Assembly (NCBI RefSeq): GCF_000717645.1
Contig: NZ_JNZZ01000007.1
Coordinates: forward strand, 183,483 to 247,482
Direction of reading: 5' to 3'
Length of the DNA: 64,000 nucleotides
From: Streptomyces californicus
GTDB lineage: Bacteria; Actinomycetota; Actinomycetes; Streptomycetales; Streptomycetaceae
Shown: in pieces, positions 43,070-50,549 of the stretch
Numbering within the stretch: position 1 is the first letter of the stretch
How the letters are laid out: the number at the start of each line of letters is the position of its first letter
The notes under the pieces: generated by a model
What the model was told of the DNA's origin: nothing
Database searches by the model: none
What the model saw: only the letters and a program-made list of their open reading frames with translations
Made by a program: the position numbers and the translations under genes

Positions 43070-44716
43070 ATGAGCCAGAGCACCGCCCCCCGAAGCGCCC
43101 CCGACCACCGCACCGTGCTGCTGCGCGGCGGCGACGTCCACAGCCCCGCCGACCCGTTCGCCACCGCGATGGTCGTCGAACGCGGGCATGTCGCCTGGGT
43201 GGGGTCCGAGGGGGCGGCGGACGCCTTCGCGAGCGGCGTGGACGAGGTGGTCGACCTCGAAGGCGCCCTGGTCACCCCGGCGTTCACCGACGCCCACGTG
43301 CACACCACCGCCACCGGCCTGGCCCTGACCGGGCTCGACCTCTCCGCGGCCCGCACCCTCGCCGAGGCCCTCGGCCTCGTCCGCGCGTTCGGCGCCGGCC
43401 GCCCCGGCGGGGACGTCCTGCTCGGACACGGCTGGGACGCGGCCCGCTGGCCCGAGCGGCGCCACCCCTCGCGCGCCGAGCTCGACGAGGCGGCCGGCGG
43501 CCGGGCCCTCTACCTGCCGCGGATCGACGTCCACTCCGCCGTCGTCACCACCGCCCTCCTGGACCTCGTCCCCGGCGTCACCGCGATGCGCGGGTACCAC
43601 CCGGACGGGCCGCTGACCGGCGACGCCCACCACGCGGTACGGGCCGCCGCCCACAACGCGCTCCCCGCCGCCCAGCGGACCGCCGCCCAGCGCGCCGCCC
43701 TCGACCACGCGGCCTCCCTCGGCATCGGCAGCGTGCACGAGTGCGGCGGGCCCGAGATCTCCGACGAGGAGGACTTCACCGGCCTCCTCGCCCTCGCCGC
43801 CGAACGGCCGGGGCCGCGCGTCCTCGGCCTCTGGGCCGAGGAGGTCACCGGCGAGAAGGACGCCCGCCGCCTCCGCGAACTCGGCGCGCTCGGCGCGGCC
43901 GGAGACCTCTTCGTCGACGGCTCCCTCGGCTCGCACACCGCCTGTCTGCACGAGCCCTACGCTGACGCCCCGCACACCGGAACGGCCCACCTGGACGCCG
44001 CCCGGATCGCCGCCCACGTCGCCGCCTGCACCGAGGCGGGCCTCCAGGCGGGCTTCCACGCGATCGGCGACGCCGCGGTCACCGCCGTCGTCGACGGGGT
44101 CAGGGCCGCCGCCGAGAAGCTCAGCCTGGACCGCATCCGAGCCGCCCGGCACCGCGTCGAGCACGCCGAGATGCTCACCCCCGAGACGATCGCCGCCTTC
44201 GCCGAGCTGGGCCTCACCGCCTCCGTCCAGCCCGCCTTCGACGCGGCCTGGGGCGGGCCGGAGGGCATGTACGCCGATCGGCTCGGCGCGGAGCGGGCCG
44301 CCGGCCTCAACCCGTACGCGGCGCTGCTGCGCGCCGGCGTGCCGCTCGCCTTCGGCTCCGACAGCCCGGTCACCCCGCTCGACCCCTGGGGCACCGTGCG
44401 GGCCGCCGCCCACCACCGCACCCCGGAGCACCGCGTCTCGGTCCGCGCCGCCTTCACCGCCCACACCCGGGGCGGCTGGCGGGCCGTCGGCCGCGACGAC
44501 GGGGGGCTGCTCGTGCCGGGCGCCCCGGCCGACTACGCCGTCTGGCGCACCGCCGAACTCCTGGTCCAAGCCCCCGACGACCGGGTAGCCCGATGGTCCA
44601 CCGACCCCCGGTCCGGCACGCCCGGCCTGCCCGACCTGACGCCCGGGGCCGACCTCCCCGTCTGCCTGCGGACCGTGGTCCTCGGACACACGGTCTACGT
44701 GCGACCGAACGAGTGA
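43070..44716 (+). CDS. YtcJ-like amidohydrolase
   Basis: A 548-residue member of the amidohydrolase superfamily (amidohydrolase 3). Metal ligands are seen in DAHVHTT near residue 80, in HAIGDAA and in RVEHAEML further on, and the C-terminal FGSDSPV contains the catalytic Asp. The family hydrolyses C-N bonds of cyclic or acyl-amino substrates; the substrate here is unknown. No signal peptide. GAGACT lies 6 nt before the ATG and no SD is visible. Confidence 0.86.
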   Translation: MSQSTAPRSAPDHRTVLLRGGDVHSPADPFATAMVVERGHVAWVGSEGAADAFASGVDEVVDLEGALVTPAFTDAHVHTTATGLALTGLDLSAARTLAEALGLVRAFGAGRPGGDVLLGHGWDAARWPERRHPSRAELDEAAGGRALYLPRIDVHSAVVTTALLDLVPGVTAMRGYHPDGPLTGDAHHAVRAAAHNALPAAQRTAAQRAALDHAASLGIGSVHECGGPEISDEEDFTGLLALAAERPGPRVLGLWAEEVTGEKDARRLRELGALGAAGDLFVDGSLGSHTACLHEPYADAPHTGTAHLDAARIAAHVAACTEAGLQAGFHAIGDAAVTAVVDGVRAAAEKLSLDRIRAARHRVEHAEMLTPETIAAFAELGLTASVQPAFDAAWGGPEGMYADRLGAERAAGLNPYAALLRAGVPLAFGSDSPVTPLDPWGTVRAAAHHRTPEHRVSVRAAFTAHTRGGWRAVGRDDGGLLVPGAPADYAVWRTAELLVQAPDDRVARWSTDPRSGTPGLPDLTPGADLPVCLRTVVLGHTVYVRPNE

Positions 44717-44761
44717 CGTCGGGACATTTCGTACCGCCGGCCGGTGGCCGGATCACCGGTC

Positions 44762-44819
44762 CGCGACCTGCGGCCCTTCGTCGCTGACCAGCGAGTTCCG
44801 GGCATACCCGCAGGTCGCG
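44762..44819 (+). terminator. Nested hairpin after the amidohydrolase gene
   Basis: Outer arms CGCGACCTGCGG (44762-44773) and CCGCAGGTCGCG (44808-44819) are perfect over 12 bp; an inner TCGCT-GACC-AGCGA hairpin sits inside (44781-44794). It ends 6 nt before the next promoter. Confidence 0.6.
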
Positions 44820-44825
44820 CGGGTG

Positions 44826-44856
44826 TTGACAGAAAGCGGCCGGAGGCCGGTAGGTT
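44826..44856 (+). promoter_or_regulatory. Promoter TTGACA-N19-TAGGTT upstream of ppm1
   Basis: A consensus -35 (44826-44831) and a consensus-like -10 (44851-44856) with a slightly long 19-nt spacer. It would produce a leader of about 370 nt before the mannose synthase gene, or an independent small transcript. Confidence 0.55.
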
Positions 44857-45235
44857 CGGCCGGGTCCACCACAGGACGTCCGACCGGTCGAACCTCCACG
44901 CAGTCGTCGAACGCCGCTGGGTCATGAGGGGGTGTGCCGCACACCGGCGCACCGCCACTGACAGCCAGGTTCAGCGCCCGCGCCTCGGGGGCGAGGGAAG
45001 GTCTCGGCCGGACGGAGGGTGGGACCCGGGTGGGGCCCGGACGTTCAGTAGACAACGGCTTTCGGTCGACCCGCAGCCAGCGGGTCCCAGGTCGGCCCGA
45101 AGGGCGCCGGGCCCCGATCCGCAGGTCATCGACGGGATCCGGGCGCGTCCGCGGCGAGTTCCCCGGTGGGGGCGAACCCCGCGGCCCGTGTGCTCGATAT
45201 GGTGTCCCCCTGTGTACGGACTCTAAGGGGCAGTA

Positions 45236-46003
45236 GTGAACGACGGCGGTCAGAGGCAGTTCGGCCCGCTCGGCAAGGTCCTGGTGATCATTCCGACCTA
45301 CAACGAGGTCGAGAACATCGGACCGATCGTCGACCGGGTGCGCACCGCCGTCCCGGATGCGCACATCCTGGTGGCCGACGACAACAGCCCCGACGGCACC
45401 GGGAAGGCGGCCGACGAGATCGCGGCCGCCGACGACCAGGTCCACGTCCTGCACCGCAAGGGCAAGGAAGGGCTCGGCGCCGCCTACCTCGCCGGCTTCG
45501 CCTGGGGCCGGGAGAACGGCTACGGCGTCCTCGTCGAGATGGACGCCGACGGCTCCCACCAGCCCGAGGAACTGCCCCGGCTGCTCACCGCGCTCAAGGG
45601 CGCCGACCTGGTCCTCGGCTCCCGCTGGGTGCCCGGCGGCCGCGTGGTCAACTGGCCCAAGAGCCGCGAGGTCATCTCGCGCGGCGGCAGCCTCTACTCC
45701 CGGCTCGCCCTCGGCCTCTCCGTCCGGGACGTCACCGGCGGGTACCGCGCCTTCCGCACCGAGACGCTCGACGGCCTCGGACTGGGCGAGGTCGCCTCGC
45801 AGGGCTACTGCTTCCAGGTGGACCTGGCCCGCCGCGCGGTCGAGGCGGGCTACCACGTGGTCGAGGTCCCCATCACCTTCGTGGACCGGGAGGTCGGCGA
45901 CTCCAAGATGAGCCGGGACATCCTCGTCGAGGCGCTCTGGCGGGTCACCGGCTGGGGCATCACCTCCCGCGCGAACAAGGTCCTGGGCCGCAAGACCCCC
46001 TGA
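45236..46003 (+). CDS. ppm1: Polyprenol monophosphomannose synthase
   Basis: GT2-family glycosyltransferase of 255 residues that transfers mannose from GDP-mannose to polyprenyl phosphate at the cytoplasmic membrane, providing the donor for protein O-mannosylation and glycolipids. The nucleotide-binding VIIPTYNEVENIG is near 18-29, DDNSPDGTG at 48-56, and the metal-binding DAD at 103-105. It lacks the C-terminal transmembrane part and the N-acyltransferase fusion found in some mycobacterial Ppm1, so it is the catalytic unit only. GTG start with AAGGGG upstream. Confidence 0.9.
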   Translation: MNDGGQRQFGPLGKVLVIIPTYNEVENIGPIVDRVRTAVPDAHILVADDNSPDGTGKAADEIAAADDQVHVLHRKGKEGLGAAYLAGFAWGRENGYGVLVEMDADGSHQPEELPRLLTALKGADLVLGSRWVPGGRVVNWPKSREVISRGGSLYSRLALGLSVRDVTGGYRAFRTETLDGLGLGEVASQGYCFQVDLARRAVEAGYHVVEVPITFVDREVGDSKMSRDILVEALWRVTGWGITSRANKVLGRKTP

Positions 46004-46078
46004 CGTACGGGCGGGGCCGGACCGCTTCATGATCACCCCCTTACGTCACTCGCACTCCGGTACGGGCACACTGGGAGC

Positions 46079-46687
46079 ATGACGACCGGCACTCCGCCCC
46101 CGACCCGTCCCCGACGTTCGCGCGTCCGTAGATTCCTGCCGCTGGCCCTGGTCGCCTGGCTGGTCCTGGAGGTCTGGCTGCTGACCCTGGTCGCCTCGGC
46201 CGCGGGCGGCCTGACCGTCCTGCTGATCCTGGTGGCCGGGGCCGCGCTCGGCTCCGTGGTGATCAAGAGCGCCGGCCGCCGGGCCTTCAAGAACCTCACC
46301 GAGACCCTCCAGCAGACGCCGGGACAGCCCGGCGCGTCCGCCGAGCCGGCGGGCGCGATCGGGGGCGGCAAGGGCTCCCGGGGCAACGGACTGCTGATGC
46401 TGGGCGGGCTGCTGCTCCTGATCCCCGGCCTCATCTCCGACGTGGCCGGACTGATCCTGCTGGTGCCGCCGGTACGCACCCTGATCAGCCGCTCCACGGA
46501 GCGCTCGCTGGAGCGCCGGATGCGGGCCGCGGGGCCGGGCACCTTCTCCGACGCCTTCCAGCAGGCGAGGATGCACCGGCCGGACGGCAAGGTCGTCCAG
46601 GGCGAGGTCATCCGCGAGGACGGCCCTCAGCCGCCCTCGGGGCCGGACGACGACCCCCGGGGCCCCCGCCCGCCCCTCACTCCCTGA
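46079..46687 (+). CDS. fxsA: FxsA family membrane protein
   Basis: A 202-residue membrane protein with the FxsA fold: hydrophobic segments at about 17-38, 42-62 and 104-130, and the family's conserved LLLIPGLISDVAGLILLVPP. In E. coli FxsA influences F-exclusion by phage T7; in actinobacteria its role is unknown. The N-terminal 15 residues and the C-terminal tail are polar. CACACT lies 6 nt before the ATG and there is no clear SD, so the message may be leaderless. It follows ppm1 by 75 nt. Confidence 0.85.
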   Translation: MTTGTPPPTRPRRSRVRRFLPLALVAWLVLEVWLLTLVASAAGGLTVLLILVAGAALGSVVIKSAGRRAFKNLTETLQQTPGQPGASAEPAGAIGGGKGSRGNGLLMLGGLLLLIPGLISDVAGLILLVPPVRTLISRSTERSLERRMRAAGPGTFSDAFQQARMHRPDGKVVQGEVIREDGPQPPSGPDDDPRGPRPPLTP

Positions 46688-46913
46688 GGCGCCGGGAACG
46701 CCGAGAGGTGCCGCGACGGTACGACTCGCGGCTCCCCGGGCCCGGAGGGGCAGGGGAGCCGCACCGCGCGTCCTGCGGAAGCCGTCGCTGCCGGGGCCGG
46801 AGAGCCGCGACGCGCGTCATGTGGAAGTCGTGGCTGCCCGGCCATGCCGAAAAGCCGCGGCAGCTGCGGGAGCGTCGGGCGGGAAGCCATCCGTCCCCCG
46901 ACATGCCAAGAGC

Positions 46914-46950
46914 CGCGGGCCGTGACACAGAACATGTGTCACGGCCCGCG
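46914..46950 (-). terminator. 16-bp hairpin overlapping the rbpA stop codon
   Basis: CGCGGGCCGTGACACA (46914-46929) and its perfect complement (46935-46950) with loop GAACA. The rbpA stop (46939-46941) lies inside one arm. It can terminate rbpA and perhaps fxsA from the other side. Confidence 0.75.
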
Positions 46951-47268
46951 CAGAACCGCCAGCCTCTCGGCCAGCACCTCCTCCAGCTCCTCACGGGTGC
47001 GCCGCTCCATGAGCATGTCCCAGTGCGTGCGCGCCGGCTTGCCCTTCTTCTCCTCGGGGCCGTCCCCGTCCACCAGGAGTGCCTGGGCGCCACACGCCTT
47101 GCACTCCCACTCCGGCGGAATTTCTGCCTCTACCGAGAACGGCATCTCGAATCGATGTCCGTTCTGGCATGCGTACTCCACCGCCTGGCGCGGGGCCAGA
47201 TCGATGCCGCGGTCCGTCTCGTAGCTGGTAACCACAAGTCGCGTGCCGCGGAGAGCTCGCTCACTCAT
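46939..47268 (-). CDS. rbpA: RNA polymerase-binding protein RbpA
   Basis: Actinobacterial RNA polymerase-binding protein that activates initiation with the principal sigma factor. It is 109 residues. The zinc ligands known from the S. coelicolor protein are in place: Cys34, His38, Cys56, Cys59. The sigma-interaction region (KPARTHWDMLMERRTREELEEV) is near the C-terminus. The protein stops at LAVLRGP, so as I recall the S. coelicolor sequence, it is about 15 residues shorter, close to the mycobacterial length. The upstream SigR-type promoter suggests induction by thiol-oxidative stress. Confidence 0.95.
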   Translation of the reverse strand: MSERALRGTRLVVTSYETDRGIDLAPRQAVEYACQNGHRFEMPFSVEAEIPPEWECKACGAQALLVDGDGPEEKKGKPARTHWDMLMERRTREELEEVLAERLAVLRGP

Positions 47269-47328
47269 GAATCGTGCCTCCCGGGCTTGTCGCCCACAGG
47301 ACAAATGTCGCTGTCGTCGTCATCCGGT

Positions 47329-47355
47329 CAACGTCCGGTCGGCGGCAAAGATTCC
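47329..47355 (-). promoter_or_regulatory. SigR-type promoter of rbpA
   Basis: On the minus strand GGAAT (47355-47351), 18 nt, GTTG (47332-47329), an exact match to the SigR consensus GGAAT-N18-GTT. It lies about 60 nt before the rbpA start. SigR control of rbpA is known in S. coelicolor. Confidence 0.8.
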
Positions 47356-47531
47356 CGTTGCCGGTCATGCGTCGCCCGTCGTGCCGCTGCCTTGTCTGGG
47401 TTGAGTACCCGCCCATGCCCGGTTTGTCACCTCTCGTGGATGTTGTCACTCAAGGTCGAGCCGCTTCCACTGGCAGTAACGGTCCTCCGGGCAGGCCAAA
47501 GACGTACACTACCGGCCTTTGAGTTCAACGT

Positions 47532-48905
47532 CTAAATCCGTTCCGGCACGGGGTTGCCCGCGGCCTCCACCGCGCGCCGCACCGGGACCCGCGCGAGCAG
47601 CACCGCGCCGACGGCGAAGAAGAGGATCAGCGAGATGATCGCGTCCCGGTAGCTGCCGGTCACCTGGTAGGCCAGACCGAACACCAGGGGCCCCAGCCAG
47701 CTCAGACCGCGGTCGCTCATCTCGTACGCGGAGAAGTACTCGGCCTCCTTGCCGCGCGGCACCAGATGCGAGAACAGGGACCGCGACAGGGCCTGGCTGC
47801 CGCCCAGCACCAGGCCGATCGCCGCTGCCAGGACGAAGAAGAACACCGGCGCGTCGGCCGGCAGCAGGTACGCCGAGACCAGGATCAGGGTCCACACGGC
47901 CAGCGAACCCAGGATCGTGCGCTTCGCGCCGTGCGTCCGGGCGAGCCGCCCCATGCCCAGCGCCCCCGCCACCGCCAGGACCTGCACCAGCAGCACGGCG
48001 ACGATCAGCGTCGTCTGGTCCAGCCCCAGCTCCTCGGATCCGTACAGCGAAGCCTGCGAGATCACCGTCTGGATGCCGTCGTTGTAGACGAGGTAGGCCA
48101 GCAGGAAGGAGAGCGTGAGCGGGTGGCGCCGCATGTCGCGCAGGGTGGCCCGCAACTGCTTCCAGCCGGAGCCGACCGCTCCCTCGCCGTCCGGTCTCAC
48201 CCGGCGGTCGCGCAGGCGGCGCAGCGGGACGATCGTGAACGCGCCCCACCACACGCCGGCCGAGGCGAGACAGATCCGCACCGCGTCCGACTCCGCCAGC
48301 CCGAACGAGGCGTGGCCGGTGTAGAGGATCAGGTTGAGGACCAGGACGAGGGCCCCCGAGGTGTAGCCGAAGGCCCAGCCGCGCGAGGAGACCGCGTCGC
48401 GCTCCTCCGGCTCGGCGATCTGCGGCAGATACGCGTTGTACAGGACCATCGACACGGAGATCGAGGCGTTCGCCACGATCAGCAGGAAGGCGCCCAACAG
48501 ATAGCGGTGGCCGTCCAGGAGGAACATCCCGGCCGTCGCCGCCGCCCCGGTGTACGCGGCCGCCGCCAGCAGCGGCTTCTTGCGCCCCGTACGGTCCGCC
48601 GCCGCGCCGACGATCGGCATCAGGATCACGGCCACCACGATGGAGGCCGAGACGGAGTACGCGAACAGCGAGCCCGCGCGCACGGGTATGCCCAGCGGGT
48701 GCACGAACCCGTCCGGATCGGCCGCCGCCTTGGCGACGGACGTCAGGTACGGGCCGAGGAAGACGGTCAGCACGCTGGTGGAGTAGACCGAGCACGCGAA
48801 GTCGTAGAAGTACCAGCCGTGCTGCTCGCGTCTGCGCGCGGCGGCCGTCCCGTCGTCCGGCGGCCGTCCGGACGGGTCGGCCTTCCCTGCGGTGCCGGTG
48901 CTCAT
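47532..48905 (-). CDS. Atg22/UMF1-type MFS transporter
   Basis: A 457-residue MFS protein with about 12 membrane segments. It starts with a polar region, then WYFYDFACSVYSTSVLTVFLGPYLT, the hallmark N-terminus of the Atg22-like (UMF1) subgroup, and has GAAADRTGRKKPLL after the second helix. Fungal homologues efflux amino acids from the vacuole; for bacterial members the substrate is unknown. It ends about 47 nt before the GDPD gene start and may be transcribed in the same unit as yczE-GDPD-MFS. Confidence 0.84.
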   Translation of the reverse strand: MSTGTAGKADPSGRPPDDGTAAARRREQHGWYFYDFACSVYSTSVLTVFLGPYLTSVAKAAADPDGFVHPLGIPVRAGSLFAYSVSASIVVAVILMPIVGAAADRTGRKKPLLAAAAYTGAAATAGMFLLDGHRYLLGAFLLIVANASISVSMVLYNAYLPQIAEPEERDAVSSRGWAFGYTSGALVLVLNLILYTGHASFGLAESDAVRICLASAGVWWGAFTIVPLRRLRDRRVRPDGEGAVGSGWKQLRATLRDMRRHPLTLSFLLAYLVYNDGIQTVISQASLYGSEELGLDQTTLIVAVLLVQVLAVAGALGMGRLARTHGAKRTILGSLAVWTLILVSAYLLPADAPVFFFVLAAAIGLVLGGSQALSRSLFSHLVPRGKEAEYFSAYEMSDRGLSWLGPLVFGLAYQVTGSYRDAIISLILFFAVGAVLLARVPVRRAVEAAGNPVPERI

Positions 48906-48951
48906 GCCGCGTCCCCTCGCTCGTCCCCTGCGGACGCGGACGGGCCGGGCG

Positions 48952-49713
48952 TCAGGACCAGGCCCCCCGCTCGCTCAGCACCGTACGCAGCGTCTCGATG
49001 TGATCGGTCATGATGCCATCCACACCGAGGTCCAGGAGAGCCGCCATCCGCTCCGGTTCGTTCACCGTCCACACGTGGACCTGGAGCCCCAGCGCGTGCG
49101 CCGTGCGGACGAAACGGGCGTCCACCACCGGGATGCCGCCCTGGCTCTCCGGCACCTGGGCGCAGACCGCCCCCGCCCGCAGCGGGGCCGGGACGCCGTA
49201 CGAGCGCAGTCGCAGCGCCAGCACGCCGCGCACCCCGTACGAGGTGGCCAGCCGGGGGCCCGCCAGCCGGTGGGCGCGGGCCACCCGGGCCTCCGAGAAC
49301 GAGCCGACGCAGACCCGGTCCCAGGCGTCCGTCCGGCGGATCAGCTCCAGCAGCGGCTCCAGCGCCGGCCCGGCCTTCAGATCCACGTTCCAGCGCGCCT
49401 CGGGGAACTCCTCCAGCAGCTCCTCGAAGAGCGGCGGCGGCTCGCTTCCCCCGACCCGGGCCCGGCGCACCTCGCTCCACGGCAGATCGGCGATCCGGCC
49501 CCGGGCGTCGGTGACCCGGTCCAGGGTGGCGTCGTGGAAGGCCACGAGCCGGCCGTCCGCCGTGGTGTGCACGTCGGTCTCGAAGTAGCGGTAGCCGGCG
49601 TCGGCCGCCCGGCGGAAGGCCGTGACGGTGTTCTCCACGCCGTCCGCCGCCCCGCCGCGGTGGGCGAAGGCGATCGGCGCCGGGTGGTCCAGATAGGGGT
49701 GGCTCGGTTTCAC
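48952..49713 (-). CDS. Glycerophosphodiester phosphodiesterase
   Basis: GDPD family TIM-barrel enzyme, 253 residues, that hydrolyses glycerophosphodiesters to glycerol 3-phosphate and an alcohol. Catalytic pieces: His18-Arg19 (AHRGG), Glu45-x-Asp47 (ETDVH), His60 (FHD), then the later WNVDLKAG and the C-terminal GVDGIMTDH. No signal peptide, so it is cytosolic. The GTG at 49713 overlaps the yczE stop (GTGA), showing coupling. Confidence 0.9.
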   Translation of the reverse strand: MKPSHPYLDHPAPIAFAHRGGAADGVENTVTAFRRAADAGYRYFETDVHTTADGRLVAFHDATLDRVTDARGRIADLPWSEVRRARVGGSEPPPLFEELLEEFPEARWNVDLKAGPALEPLLELIRRTDAWDRVCVGSFSEARVARAHRLAGPRLATSYGVRGVLALRLRSYGVPAPLRAGAVCAQVPESQGGIPVVDARFVRTAHALGLQVHVWTVNEPERMAALLDLGVDGIMTDHIETLRTVLSERGAWS

Positions 49714-50447
49714 TGCGGCAGTATGGCCTGCCCGGGCGCCGGGGCGGCAACGGGGCCGGAACCGAGGGGCGGCGCCGGGGTGCACGGTTCGCCCGGGGCC
49801 GTGGTGATGCCCGGGAGCGCGGTGACGGCCGGGGCGGTGGGCTTCGGGAGCGCGAACACCCGCAGGAAGAGCTGGGCCAGCGGGCCGATGGCCAGGGCGT
49901 ACACCACCGTGCCCACCCCCAGCGAACCGCCCAGCACGAAGCCGGTGGCCACCACCGCCACCTCGATCGCCGTGCGGACCAACCGGATGGAGCGGCCGGT
50001 GACCCGGTTCAGCCCGGTCATCAGGCCGTCGCGCGGGCCCGGCCCGAACCGGGCGGCGATGTACAGGCCGGTTGCCACCCCGTTGAGCACGATCCCCAGG
50101 ACCAGAGCGGGGACACGGAACCCGTAGCCGTCCAGCTCGCCGACGACGGCGAGCGTCCCGTCCATCGCCAGTCCGACCACGAAGACGTTCGACACGGTGC
50201 CCAGCCCCGGCCGCTGCCGCAGCGGGATCCACAGCAGCAGCACCACCGCGCCGACGATGATCGACACGACCCCGATGGAGATGCCGGTCAGCTCCGCGAG
50301 CCCCTGGTGCAGCACTCCCCACGGCTCCAGCCCCAGCTCGGCCCGGACCAGGAGCGCGGAGCTGGCCCCGTACAGCGCCAGACCGGCGTACAGCTGGACG
50401 AGCCGCCGGGAGAGATGGGTGGTGCTCCGTCGCGTGGTCCTGGCCAC
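49710..50447 (-). CDS. yczE: YczE family membrane protein
   Basis: A 245-residue membrane protein with about five hydrophobic segments. It carries the YczE family features: LYGASSALLVRAELGLEPWGVLHQGL at the first helix and loop, and ARFGPGPRDGLMTGLNRVTG in the middle. The C-terminal 40 residues are a Pro/Ala-rich tail. YczE was linked to surfactin activation in Bacillus but its molecular role is unknown. It is divergent from a MocR-type regulator, which matches the known YczR-YczE pairing. Confidence 0.83.
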   Translation of the reverse strand: MARTTRRSTTHLSRRLVQLYAGLALYGASSALLVRAELGLEPWGVLHQGLAELTGISIGVVSIIVGAVVLLLWIPLRQRPGLGTVSNVFVVGLAMDGTLAVVGELDGYGFRVPALVLGIVLNGVATGLYIAARFGPGPRDGLMTGLNRVTGRSIRLVRTAIEVAVVATGFVLGGSLGVGTVVYALAIGPLAQLFLRVFALPKPTAPAVTALPGITTAPGEPCTPAPPLGSGPVAAPAPGQAILPQ

Positions 50448-50549
50448 GTTGTGCCCCCTGACGTAGTGGTGGTGGACTGCTCCATGTCACTCTGTGGCAG
50501 GGGATCGGCCACCAACTATGGCCAATTCGAGGAAGGTGGACTGATTTCG
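50448..50549. promoter_or_regulatory. yczE-yczR divergent promoter region with direct repeats
   Basis: 102 nt. A perfect 9-bp direct repeat GGTGGACTG occurs at 50471-50479 and 50535-50543, and TGGTGG/CCACCA (about 50467-50472 and 50509-50514) lies between them. These are candidate MocR binding sites. Confidence 0.5.

Larger units (their letters stand above)
44717..45235 (+). other. Long intergenic leader before ppm1
   Basis: 519 nt. After the terminator and promoter listed separately, about 380 nt remain. I see no supported gene: the open frames there have no family-like sequence or convincing SD. A second possible -10, TATGGT, is at about 45199, closer to ppm1. Confidence 0.5.

Noticed and set aside
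44744..45226. Open frames in the leader before ppm1
   Set aside because: Frames are Arg/Pro/Gly-rich with no family-like segments or SD; typical of GC-rich non-coding sequence.
50448..50549. Sigma-70 promoter for yczR or yczE
   Set aside because: CATAGT and related hexamers occur but no -35 at proper spacing; too weak to annotate as a promoter.
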